64,000 bases of DNA, taken from Seminavis robusta. Taxonomy: Eukaryota > Bacillariophyta > Bacillariophyceae > Naviculales > Naviculaceae. The notes below the pieces were generated by a model. That model worked only from the letters and a program-made list of their open reading frames with translations, had not been told where the DNA came from and made no database searches. Both the position numbers and the translations under genes were made by a program. The DNA is taken from positions 186,001-250,000 of the forward strand of contig CAICTM010000008.1 of the NCBI GenBank assembly GCA_903772945.1, read 5' to 3'. Each line of letters opens with the position of its first letter. Positions within the stretch are counted from its first letter, which is position 1. Below are positions 42,566 to 53,450 of the stretch, in pieces.

Positions 42566-45185
42566 CTAATTGGAGGGAGGAAAGTTGTTGCCAGGGAAAC
42601 CACGATTGCCTCCTTGTGGATTTTGCTGCTGCTGGTATTGCTGCATACCCAAACCGCCAAAGTTGGGTTGCTGCTGCTGATGCTGTTGCTGGAGTTGCTG
42701 TTGCTGCTGTCCAGAAGATCCAGGATTTCCACCGCCGCCGCCACTACCACTACTAGTACTTCCAAACAAGTTTCCCAGGTTGTTCATGTTCATAGTGTTC
42801 ATGTTCATGTTCATGCCTCCAACAGCTCCCGAGGAAAATCCAAGGAGACTGGAACGCAAGTTCTGTGTGGGCTGGTGCTGTGACTGGCCTTGTTCACCAA
42901 GAAATCCTCCTCGGTTGCCCACCTTGGATTCTTCCGAGAAGGATGCTCTCCTGTTGGTGTTAGTAGTACTCGTAGTATTGCCAAGACCCATAAAGCCGCC
43001 CAGACGGACCGCATCTTGAAAGGAAGCCGCCGACAAGGGATTGCCCCCAGTAGCAGCATTGCTGTTGCTGCCTCCCGTTGGACCCAAAAGGCCCGAGACA
43101 TCTCGTGCAGCATTGGTGTGACCACTACTGGTGCCGGTAGTACCGAGGATGTTGGACACATCTCGGGCATTGGGTACATTTGCTCCTCCTGTACTACCAC
43201 CACCATGACCACCACCAACCGAAGGACCGCCAAAGTTGGTGGCGGGCAAGAGGCCCGTGTTGGAGGATGGACCTGCAGCACCTCGGTTGGACGACGACGA
43301 CAACATGGGCAATAAGGAGTTTCGTTGTACGGCAGCAGCGGAGAGCAATTGGGACTGTGCATTCTGTGCCGATGTGGAGGAGGATGTGGTGGTGGTGGTG
43401 GAAGATCCTTGTAGTCCAGTCATTCTGGAAAAGGCACTTCCCGTGGCTCCTCCAGTGGCTCCCAGCATTTGCAAGGATGTTGGATTTGCTTGGAGGGCGG
43501 CGGAGTTGTTCGTGGTGGTGGTGGCGGGGCGCTGTAGGTTTTGAAAGAGTGCATTGCGCGCCAACATGTATTCAATGAGATCATTGTTGTTGGTAGCATT
43601 GTTGGCAGCCGTTCCGGTTCCAGCAGCTCCTTGACCGGGATTGCCCCCGGCAGAATTCCCACGTGCAAAGAATGGGAATCCCATTGTGGCATTGTTCATG
43701 ACGTTTGCGGAAGAAGCAGCAGAAGCAGAGTTTGCCGCCATGGTTTGCATTTGTGGAAGCTGTGGTTGCTGCTGCTGCATCTGCTGCAAGATCAAGGACT
43801 GACGAAGGGGCTGTGACTGCCCCAAGGGAGAGGGCGTGGGTCCCTGTACGAGCCCTGCCGGGTGAAACCTTCCGGCAGCAGCCCCACCGAGTCCACCGAC
43901 TAGACCCAGAGGGCCTCCACCCAATCCGGCCTTGATGGGACTTTCTCGAATTCGCTTGGCGGCGCTGTTGCCACTGACTTGTCTTCGGAGCATTTCGGGA
44001 GCTCCAATGCTTCCCGCACTGGTGGGAGACATGGGCATGTTACTATTGTCATTGGCAGAGGCAGCTGCCGCAGCTCCTTGTCCAATGAGTACTTCTCCGG
44101 GGAGGATGCAGGGTCCCTCGTTGTTTCCGGTTCCTTCCTTTTCGGACCCGCTCGAGTCACCGTCACTTCCCTTGCTGCCACTTGAGGAACGCGCTTTGAG
44201 CTGTCGCCTGCGTCCTCCTCGTTGGAGTTGCCAGGCAAATCCAACCGAGTTGAGGAGACGAATGCGATTCTCGTCGAGTCTTGTAGTTCGTCCCCGCAGT
44301 AGATTCTTGTACTCTTGACGTTGCTTGGAGACCCAATTGGCCAGTTGTACGTTTTCGGACCAGCCAATTGGCACTTGGGCATGACCGTACTTTTTCTTGA
44401 AGCTCTGGAGTTGACTGAAGCGTGTTTCCCACTGAAGGTGACGGGGATTGCGTGGTTGCCATTCTGGACATACAACAGAAACAAACATAAAAGCACACAA
44501 AAGCAATGGGATGAGATCATGAGATCATGAGATGAACCGACTTAAGTCATGATTTCCTGATCATCTCAAGCTCCAATTTAGCAAAGTCGACCTCCTGATG
44601 AGATCAGAGACTTACCAAATCCGACCTGAGCTAGCTTGGCCATTTGCTCTTCCGTCAAGGATTCCTGATTACTGGCTGCTGCTGCTGCTGCCGCCGCTAC
44701 TGGAGCGTTTTGACTGCTGTTGCGGAGCTCTCTCTGCTTGGCCACTGCCATGTGTGTGAAGTAAGTGGGAAGGAGAGTGAGAAGAGTGTGTGAATGAGCT
44801 TAGCATTGGTAATATATAAGAACGCAAGAACGCAGTAGAAGCGAGTCCAGCAAAAGGCGCTCATTCGTTTCATTTCACCTCCTCAGCAAAAGACAGCTTA
44901 AGGCCGTCGTGCACTCATACTAGCACACATACATACAGCTGCTGATAGCTAGTGTTCCAGACGACTTGACTTACCCCACTGCGCCAACTCTGGATCATCT
45001 TCATTGTGGAGAGGAACATTCGAGTGTCCGTGTTGTTCCTTGTACGTGACGAGCCGCTGAAACAGAGTTTCCCAATCCGCGCCTGAGCCTGAGCCGGAGT
45101 TGGTGTTGTCTGATGCAGAGAGCTTGGCTCGCTTGTCGCCTTGAAAGTCAGCGTCTTCTTCAGGACTGTGGCTCCGCTTCATCAT
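42566..45185 (-). CDS. HA4: helicase-associated (HA) domain protein, three exons
   Basis: Exons on the minus strand: 45185-44975, 44744-44616 and 44463-42566. GT-AG, phases close, 745 residues. The N-terminus MMKRSHSPEEDADFQGDKRA contains nuclear-signal-like basic clusters. HA repeats: DWETLFQRLVTYKEQHGHS, NVPLHNEDDPELAQW|VAKQR, LTEEQMAKLAQVGF; then NPRHLQWETRFSQLQSFKKK, YGHAQVPIGWSENVQLANW, SKQRQEYKNLLRGRTTRLD and GFAWQLQRGGRRRQ. The tail is very Gln/Asn/Gly/Ser-rich (poly-Gln, MNMNMNTMNMNN, PNFGGLGMQQYQQQQ), like an activation or prion-like region. Introns before and after the GHAQVP segment, present in HA2 and HA3, are absent here. Nuclear regulation is inferred. An alternative start is the second ATG three bases on. 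Confidence 0.87.
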
Positions 45186-48100
45186 TCTTCTTCTGTGCTT
45201 AGTTAGTTCGTTCGTTAGTTAGTTAGTTAGTTAGTTGGATGAGATGAGGATGAGGATGAGGATGAGATGACAGAGGAAGATAGTGCTGTTGGTACCAGTA
45301 GACTTCCGGCAGAGCAGAAAGGTGGTAGAAAGGTGGTTTGGTGTTAGGGAAACACTTTGTGAGTGCTTTAGCTCTAGCTAGCTAGCTCTAGCTTGTAGTA
45401 GCTGTGCTTCGTAGATGAAATGGACGAGCCAATCTCAACTTATGAGCTAAGAAACAGACTGAAGTTCAGCTTTGATGTTGGACTGACTGGCACTATCAAT
45501 AGCTACAGCGTACTAGCTAGCTAGCTACCGTAGCGGACCCCCTCTTCTTGCTTCCATCAGCACTGCTTCTGCTTTCATCTATCTTACCCCAATGGGAAGC
45601 CTAATTTTACGCTTTGCCGATGATTTCGCCGCTTAGGCTCAATTCCCCCTCTAGCTCCCATTCTACATCCCCTGCTACGAGGCCACCAAAACGTCGAGTT
45701 TCCTGGTGCTGTTCTATCCACCATTAGAGATGAGGTAATAATATAAATAAAATTACTATTAAATTACTCTAACTACCGACTGTGCTCGTGCCAGCAGGGT
45801 GATAAGCTGTAAGTGAGGTCTTCAAATCGGTGCGGCCCTCCTGGAAACTGAAACAGTCCAAGCCACCTACAGGGCACCCAAATACTTAACACACCCTTCT
45901 TATTCAGTCCATTCCTATTTCACCACCAGAGCAGAATAAGACCTGACGATTGACCTGGTCACCACCGCGCAAACAAAGGTCATTGAAACAAAAAGGTCTT
46001 AAACGTCAACAAAAAGTATCAAGATTCGCTGAGTCTTCGCAAAGGTTTATTGCGGGAAAGAGTAAATAAAATATTTCGGAGCAATTATGGAAGAACATCC
46101 AATACCTTCTATTTTATTAGTATCAAGCTAGCTACCGGTAGTACGGTGTACAAGTGTACTGCAGTATAAAATAAATATGCATAGATGATTCCGGTAGATG
46201 AATTACTCAAGCGTAAGCTTCATCCCTAGTGCTAGGCCTGGACGGTACCGGTACTATACAGGAACACATCTCCACTGGTTTAGAGGCGAGATGACACTTA
46301 GAGCGAGACTGGCCGGGCGAGAGCGGTAAAGGAGAGCCAGGTACTACCGTAGTACCCGTACGCTGCTAGAGCTAGCCACCCAACTAGCCGAGCAAACGGT
46401 ACTGGAAGTAACTTTTTAACTTTTTAAAAAAACTCGTATTAGATCTATGCACACATGTAACTTCCAGGATGCCGACAAGGCCAGAACGGAGCTTTTGATC
46501 AAACAAATTTAGAAATGAAATGCTCCAAACATCTGCAAACAATAATCGACTATTTCCCGCTGGCTTTGCACAGCCACGTTCTTGCCTGCTTTCTACTTAG
46601 AGTATTACAAGTGCACCAAAGGCCTTGTCGCCCTCCAAAGAACATTTCACGAAGATCATTCCGGATCCTTCGCATTGACTGATCCAGGCCTTACGTGGCA
46701 AAGACAGAACTGCTATTACAAGGCAAGGCCCCTTCACGAAAAGCCTAGGGAATGTTCGGGTTTGTCGCATCCGTAGACAGCTGCTCGTCGACAGCAACGG
46801 AGAATTCGAGCATATGAGGCTTTTACCAATTTGCGGCATACTGCCTTGGCAGTAGGTGAAAAGAACTTTGCGTTTTCGTCGCCTTACAACTATCATCAAA
46901 TCATCCCAACGTAAGAGAAGACAGGAAATTCAAATTGTTGGCAGCTCAAAGTTTGAGGCAAGCAAGGTTGAAGTTCACTCAGCGAACACTCCCCTTTGAT
47001 GTTGAAACCTCCGTGTTGAAGGCAGTTCAACAGCCTTCCTCAAACCAGCTAGAAAAGAAAGTAAACAGCCTCTGTCCAACGGATCGGAGTTCGGTTGTAC
47101 ACCTTTTGAATATATGTACTGAATAGATGTACTCCAGTACAGCAGTGCACGAGGGGAATGCCAATCTAAGATCACAGCGATACTGTTAAGTACACAAGTA
47201 CCACTTGTTCACTGGATGGGAGAATGGGTGGTCATGGTTAGGACTGTACTGTGCATAAAATTTAATACGTACTCGTTGCCAGAACGGTAACTTAGACTAC
47301 TTGTGGAAAGTAATGATGCCGAATGCTGGCATCTCAGACTACAACATGTACGCAGACTGGCTAGACCAGCTGTAGACCACACGGTGATCACCACTTCCCA
47401 GGAAGAAAGCTGCGGTACTGGAAGAGTGCTCTATCTGGCTGGCTAGCTGGCTGGCTCTTCAAGCGTACGGTACTCGAGTACTGTAGCTTTGGGTGGTTTC
47501 GCTACTCCACCAGTAGGTCATACCACGTGCTGATTGTGCGACCAATCTCTCCTTATTACAAGATGCTAGAGCTAGCTATTAATAGTAGCTAGCTAGATTG
47601 TCGGTGGTCGGTGGCAGCCAATTAATTTATGTTGATCGGTGATATGAATACCAATCGGAACGGCTTGATGTTGAGCTTTGGGTTGGGAACTGTGAAGAAT
47701 CGTCACTGCTTTCTTTTGATGGTACAGGTAGTCCTGGAACTTGTTATTACCCTTCACGTCAGTTGCGAAGCACTTTGCTTAACGCTGTGTGAAAGAGTTC
47801 CAAGGGCGAGAGGTGATAAAAGAAGGGCAAAATAGTAGTTACGGTGACGTATTGGTGCTTGGTCCTGCCTGCCAGGTCTTTGCAGGTGCGAGGGAGTACA
47901 ACCCGTTGGACTTGCTTGAGCAAGTGCGGACTTGGCAGCTTTGGAGGCTGCACTTTCCACTCCAGAATAGCGAGGGCGGATTTTGGGTTAGGCTGCATCT
48001 AGCTAGATCAAGCGCAACTAGCTAGACTGGTCATTACAGACTACACGTGTACAGACTGTGTCACAGAGCTAGTTCTAGAAATTGCGGGTGAGCACCATTT

Positions 48101-48427
48101 GTTTCACCTGAATCGAATGATCCAATCGAGATTTCTGCACCGTTGACTCCCAGCATTAGAACCATAGTTTAAAGGTAAGTAAAGGGATAAAGTATGTAGT
48201 TATTTACCATATCTACCTGAGATATTCAATGAATTCGAACTCAGTTTTAAGAAGTATGTGGCTCACGAAGAGATAAACCAGCAATCGACGGTACCAGTAC
48301 TGGTACCAGTACGCGAAGAAGCAACCAGCGTTCGCCACAAAATCAATGAAACTACCAAAGAGCAAAGCAAACCAGAGCAAACCAGAGCAAACCAGAGCAA
48401 ACCAGAGCAAAGCAAGCCAGAGAACCA
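45186..48427. other. Intergenic region, 3.2 kb
   Basis: Begins with TTAG tetranucleotide repeats (45200-45236) and GATGAG repeats (45238-45270). The rest has CTAGCTAG and ACCGGTAC words. A possible decayed coding patch lies near 47629-48025, but no gene can be supported. An imperfect ten-base tandem repeat (AGCAAACCAG, 48361-48415) lies directly before the next start codon. Confidence 0.5.
48361..48415 (+). repeat. Ten-base tandem repeat upstream of the small gene
   Basis: Four exact AGCAAACCAG units and flanking partial units, ending about 13 bp before the ATG at 48428. It lies in the presumed 5' UTR. Confidence 0.75.
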
Positions 48428-48914
48428 TGACTACAACCATCCAACTAGTCCCCGTTGAGCAAGAAATCGAATTCAACCAATATACGGACAGGGGGCAGTC
48501 GAACCAGGAAGACCTCCTGCAACTGAATCACGACAGAGAGACTGTCCCCGAACCGTTGCGGGAACAGGGTATGACAAAAGATCAATGGCATGCAATCTAC
48601 GACGCTGTGATGATCTTTACAAAGAAGACTGGTGAAGTCCAGCCAACGTTCTATTGTGCGCATGTGCATGTTCTTCCCCCGTGGCTCCCTTTACCTATCC
48701 TTTCACCCGTGCCAAGCAAACGAAGATTGAGGCAGGAAGATTGGCATCGGTATGAGGAAAAGCTCAACCAACGTTGCGAACCCATGGGAATCCATGCGAC
48801 TCTAGTCAGAGACAAACCCCCAAGGGTCCGGACCAGAAGAAGGAGGCGCTTGAGTTTGAGTTTGATTTCATCTCTGGTCTTCAGTTTCTTGAAATTGTGG
48901 AGCCCAAACAGTAG
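48428..48914 (+). pseudogene. Small unknown protein gene with one-base frameshift
   Basis: From the ATG at 48428 (ACCATGACTAC) a soluble protein can be read: TTTIQLVPVEQEIEFNQY, LREQGMTKDQWHAIYDAVM, KKTGEVQP and RRLRQEDWHRYEEKLNQRC up to MGIHATLVRD. After GACAAACCCCC (48811-48821) this frame turns into Arg-rich junk, while another frame continues with convincing acidic sequence: KGPDQKKEALEFEFDFISG, LQFLEIVEPKQ and a stop at 48912-48914. One extra base in the A run would restore continuity. The break may therefore be a homopolymer sequencing error or a real mutation. The family is not recognised and no function is proposed. About 160 residues would be expected if intact. Confidence 0.55.
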
Positions 48915-50318
48915 TACAATGTGTTTGCTTGCTTGTTCAGATCCAGTGCACCGGTACCGGTACGTCTAGCTAGTGGCTGAAATAGCTAGAGAGTTTTAGA
49001 GTTTGTATCCAAAAATAGTTCGGGCTGCAGTAGTCGCCAGCCATTCAAAGCAAACTAAAAGCCCAGTAAATAGTCACGCCGCCACTGCACCAATAGCCAC
49101 ACGAAATGTAGTTCCTGTGAGGACATCCCCGGTTGATCAAATTTCTTTGTTCCCACAGTGTTCTTTGGTGCATGAGATCAGGTACATGTATCAGTTGGGG
49201 CAACGGCAGGCGCAGCTGCTCTGGCCAACCAGCTAGCCTAGCTGGTACCGGTACAGGTACTAGCCATAGTAATCTCCTACCTAGCTACGACGTACATGTA
49301 GCTGGCCTAGCCAATAGTACTGGTATGCATAGATCAGATCCGGCAGCAAGCGTACTAGCCAGTTAGTAATCTAATCGTAATCGAATCGAATCATTGAAGA
49401 ATCTGGCCAAAGATCTTCTTGATCTGCGGGAGTGCATCGCGCTCTAAACACGTTGGGAGCACGAGAACCGTGCTCGAGTCTTGGGACGGCGTGAATCGTA
49501 TAAACACGAAACTTTTTTGGGATTTTCCGGTGAACGTATTTGGCAATCCGGAGCAAGGCTTTCTTGTCCTGGGGGGCAACGACGTTGCACTTAGGCAACC
49601 TGACGGGCGTTCCAAGCTACGAGAGATTTGGAAAAAGCAGAAATAGTCGAGGCCATGGCCAAAACCGATTCGATTTGGGAGCGCACGCACACAATACATA
49701 CAGCAACAAGCAGCAACATCAGGGGGGAGAGGCAGCACCCGCTAGTAGCAAGCTACCGGTAGTACGTACCAAGATTGCCAAAGGCGTTAGGAGGCAATCG
49801 TGGCAGCGACGAACAGCGCAATGCTGATGCAATAGGATCAGTCGATTTGGGTAAACAGGCGAAGGCAACAAATCGACATCAACATCGACATCGACAGCAC
49901 CGACATCAACAGCAGGTACGAGGTGTTCGATCACCGGGAATCAATTCTTCAGTCCCAACAACAGCAACGCATCAGCATCAGCATCAGGCTGCTGAACATC
50001 CTCCCCGATCAGTAAGGTACCGTAGAACAAACATCATCAATTGAACGAGCGGTCTACTACAGTGTAGAGAACGGGATCAAGAACGAGTTCGAGCGTTCTG
50101 AGCAACGGCTTTTGACCTGCGGTCCTCCTGGAGAGCTCATCAGAACCTCACAGCAAGCCGTATTGCTTGTCCTTGCGAGTTTCACTGCCTGCTCCCCTGA
50201 CAAACATATCCTGCGGGATCACTTACTTACTTACTTACTTACTTACGTGTGAGCTAGCTTGTGAGCTTACTACAACGGTATAGCCCGTAGACGAGCCAAG
50301 CTTAGCCGCCTCGTCACC
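48915..50318. other. Intergenic region before the BTB gene
   Basis: About 1.4 kb. Two overlapping minus-strand frames (49371-49738) have no recognisable domain. Palindrome words are frequent near 49240-49330. A CTTA tetranucleotide run (50221-50246) lies about 70 bases before the BTB start codon, within the presumed promoter or 5' UTR. Confidence 0.5.
50221..50246. repeat. (ACTT)n microsatellite upstream of the BTB gene
   Basis: About six and a half ACTT units in the presumed 5' region of the gene at 50319. Confidence 0.85.
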
Positions 50319-53300
50319 ATGAAGACTTATCAAAGGCAAAGGACGCATCCAGCCTCCAACACAACGCCCGCTAGGTACAACGGAACGAGCAAACGAACCA
50401 AAAATGCTTCTCGACACTACGACAACACGGACTACTCGTACTCATCCTCTACTCGGCGCTACCGCGATAGCAATTTGGCCATGTGTCTTGACGTGACACG
50501 AGATTTGGCCAATGAAGTCTACGACTTTGCACAACCGACAGTCGTTAAAGGGATCACATCGGTGCAGGCAATCGAGTTGAAGGCTCCTCAGTGTGGTCCG
50601 GGAAGAGCAACTTCCAGAGGACGCAGCAGGAACAGCAGTACCAGCAAAAAGAGGTACAACCAACGACCGCGTAGACACGGCAGCAAGGAGAGTGTCAGTT
50701 CCACAAGCAGCTACGAATCTACTACCCTCCACGACAACCCTACATTTACAAGTAGCTGGAGCGACAACCGGACGAACTACGATTCCAGTGATACCGGTAT
50801 GTCTGAACGAAGTCGGAAGCCCAGGAGACCCCTCACTAGACGAGGACGGAGTCCTACGTTCCGGAGCAAATCGGTCAACGCAAGCAAACGAGACAAAACT
50901 CCAACCGTGTCAATGAACCCTGACAACTACATTTACATGGGCAAGAGAAAAGTCACCATTGCAGAACCAGACCTACATTCGTACTTGTCCCTCGCGGAAA
51001 ATGGAGGCAGTGCCATTGCACCAACCACGAACACACCACCTGCAGGCAAACAAACAGTTACTGAAACCAATCACGACGAAAAGCGCCGGCAGCCGCTCAG
51101 GAGAGGCTCATTCCGCCAGAGCAGCTTTGGTGCAGAGCAAGAGACGGCATTAGGAGTGGAACAGTCCGTAAGCAGCTTCATTTCTATCAAGAGCCCAACG
51201 ACGGAGACCCCACAACGAGGCTCTCGCGACAATGATGGTGGGGAAGTTGATCAGAGCAAACCTGCTTCGCAACTGGGCATGGCAAAGATCATGATGAGCA
51301 CAAAAAGCCGAATGGAAGCTCCGCCAGATGCAGCAATCGGAGAAGACGCACTCACCGTCTTCAGTCGAATCATGACGGATTGTACTTCTACAATGGGGTT
51401 GCCACCAGACGGGGTTGTTCCTTTGGTGCAGCCACCTCCACCACCCCCCACAACGAAACGTAGGAGCAAGAGTAAGACTCTGGAAGACCATCTGTCGTCT
51501 GCGGTGGTGATTCCAGAGTCTCCCCAGCAAGAATCAAACTCGTCGCCTCGATCGACCAAATCAGCTCAGCGACGAGGGTCGGCGAAACAGAAATCGCCCA
51601 ACGAAAAGAGGAAAGCGTCGAGGTCCAGAAAAAAAGAAAAGAGAGAGCAGGAAGAAGGAAATCCACCTGTAGACCTTAGGCAGTCACCGATGCAATTGCC
51701 TTCTTTGGATGATCACAGGGATCAATGCAACAACGTCAAGATTGTTGTGGGCAAAGGATCAGAGCAGGAAGTCTTTTCCCACAACTCACACGTCCTTCTC
51801 TACATCAGCGACTACTTTTCTCAAGTCATGGAACCTGATGCCACCGGCGATGTTACAAGATACAGTAGTGTGACCAGACAATCTCCACAACAGGGTTGGG
51901 CGATTGACTTCTCACACAATCTGGTCAGTGAGTGGAAGATGTTCTATCCCTTCTTGGAACCGCCCGTCAAGCGCACGGTTTCGGTGGATATACACAACAT
52001 GCCCATCTTATTGCCGTGGTTTCACAAGTTCAAACTGCCTCTGTTGTTGAACCAATGCGACAAGATGCTGTCCTGTCTCTACTTTCGACCGCCTCCGTTA
52101 GAACAGTCGGCGATCACGCGGGCCACCATCAGTGATCTCCAAGACGTTCTCTTGTTGCTCTATGCTGCTCTGTCTTGTGACCTGCCTCAAACACAGCAGC
52201 TGGGGATCAAAGTAGTCGAGACCTACTTGAAGGAGTCTCCGTTTCTCTTTTACTACAATTCCAATGGTTCTGTGATGCAAAGACTGATTATTTTGCTGCA
52301 GTGCTTTCCTCACTTTCAACAGCAACTGTGGGATTCTGCGATTCGATCATATTTGCCGACGGATTTGGCAGCCACGTGTGATGTAGAATCACCAGCTGGA
52401 CGAGACCAGCTCCTGCAGAACCCACTGTTTCCCTTCTTGCTGCGAGAAGGGTTATCCAAGGCAAAGGTCAAGGCGAAGACTCGACTGTACCTGCGTTCCA
52501 AGCACCAGCAACAAAACCAGCATCAGCAAGAACATCAACAAGGCCGTCGCTTTTCGTCGACTACAAATCCAGACGACTATAGTGTTGAGGCGAACAGCAT
52601 ACTAGCTTCTGGCAGGAGTGCGTTCAGTTTCATGAACAATTCCACAGCGAGTGGAACCCAAGGATCGTTTAGTGCCGTGAACAACTCGACTGGGTCTGGT
52701 ACTGCTACAAGTGGAAGCCAAGGTGGATCCTGCTCTTCTCCCTCTCTCCTAGAGGGACTATCACAAGCCTCTTCCATGGCTGGGAGGTCCTCGTACTTAA
52801 ACCGAGACAAGTCCAGCAATAATGGCAGCCCCACAGAGCAGCTGGGCACGGAAGAAGAAGATTCTCCTCCGCTCGAAATGTCCATTGGCTTGGGAGAGTT
52901 GTTTTGGGGTCCAGGTTGGAACGAGGAGCCCCGTTTATCATTGGAGAATCATCAACGCCAGCGAGATCGTCGCCGTTGGCTGGAAGATATTGTGAACCAG
53001 CTCAAGTCACACGCTCGACAAGATGCACAGCTAGAAATCGAGCGATCAAGACGACACAGCGCCGCAGAAGCGGAAGCACCGACTTTTGGACCATCGATGG
53101 GAGCACAGAGCTCCGAAGACAGTCTATTGGACGTCCAGACGGAAGAACTCCGACCACCAGAAGTCTCATCAAGCAATAACGTGACTACTCCTGATCGCGA
53201 AGGAAGGACAGGGGTACTTGCCAGAGATGCGACAGCATTGAATAGGTCACCGACTTCAGTCCGAGAAGAAGCCAGAGCCGCAGTTCCTGGACAGCCTTCT

Positions 53301-53450
53301 TATGGCAAGCTTGTCATTCAGCCTGCCTCTCCATCACCGGACGATCGGACAGTGACGACCGACCCTAACTCGTTGTCAGCCGGCAGCGCCCACACAGCGG
53401 GTAGCAGCAAGCTGTCTCACGGCACGGCGAGGCGAATGTTTGGTCGGTAG
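50319..53450 (+). CDS. Large low-complexity protein with a BTB/POZ-like domain
   Basis: 1043 residues from an ATG in good context (GTCACCATGAAG), no intron seen. The first 460 residues are basic, Ser/Thr/Arg-rich and disordered in appearance, with several RRGRSP- and KRRSKSK-like clusters. At about 470-600 lies a BTB/POZ-like region: NNVKIVVGKGSEQEVFSHNS, HVLLYISDYFSQVMEPD, an insert of about 40 residues (SVTRQSPQQGWAIDFSH), then VSVDIHNMPILLPWFHKFKL and CDKML. A helical region to about 720 may be a BACK-like continuation. The C-terminus is again disordered with poly-Gln and Ser runs. BTB domains dimerise and often recruit Cullin-3. No Kelch, zinc finger or MATH domain is present, so the partner and process are unknown. 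Diatoms encode other BTB proteins of this kind. Confidence 0.8.
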   Translation: MKTYQRQRTHPASNTTPARYNGTSKRTKNASRHYDNTDYSYSSSTRRYRDSNLAMCLDVTRDLANEVYDFAQPTVVKGITSVQAIELKAPQCGPGRATSRGRSRNSSTSKKRYNQRPRRHGSKESVSSTSSYESTTLHDNPTFTSSWSDNRTNYDSSDTGMSERSRKPRRPLTRRGRSPTFRSKSVNASKRDKTPTVSMNPDNYIYMGKRKVTIAEPDLHSYLSLAENGGSAIAPTTNTPPAGKQTVTETNHDEKRRQPLRRGSFRQSSFGAEQETALGVEQSVSSFISIKSPTTETPQRGSRDNDGGEVDQSKPASQLGMAKIMMSTKSRMEAPPDAAIGEDALTVFSRIMTDCTSTMGLPPDGVVPLVQPPPPPPTTKRRSKSKTLEDHLSSAVVIPESPQQESNSSPRSTKSAQRRGSAKQKSPNEKRKASRSRKKEKREQEEGNPPVDLRQSPMQLPSLDDHRDQCNNVKIVVGKGSEQEVFSHNSHVLLYISDYFSQVMEPDATGDVTRYSSVTRQSPQQGWAIDFSHNLVSEWKMFYPFLEPPVKRTVSVDIHNMPILLPWFHKFKLPLLLNQCDKMLSCLYFRPPPLEQSAITRATISDLQDVLLLLYAALSCDLPQTQQLGIKVVETYLKESPFLFYYNSNGSVMQRLIILLQCFPHFQQQLWDSAIRSYLPTDLAATCDVESPAGRDQLLQNPLFPFLLREGLSKAKVKAKTRLYLRSKHQQQNQHQQEHQQGRRFSSTTNPDDYSVEANSILASGRSAFSFMNNSTASGTQGSFSAVNNSTGSGTATSGSQGGSCSSPSLLEGLSQASSMAGRSSYLNRDKSSNNGSPTEQLGTEEEDSPPLEMSIGLGELFWGPGWNEEPRLSLENHQRQRDRRRWLEDIVNQLKSHARQDAQLEIERSRRHSAAEAEAPTFGPSMGAQSSEDSLLDVQTEELRPPEVSSSNNVTTPDREGRTGVLARDATALNRSPTSVREEARAAVPGQPSYGKLVIQPASPSPDDRTVTTDPNSLSAGSAHTAGSSKLSHGTARRMFGR

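Noticed and set aside
49371-49738. Two overlapping minus-strand frames (75 and 115 residues)
   Set aside because: Both are open in the same DNA and neither shows a family or splice structure, so no choice can be supported.
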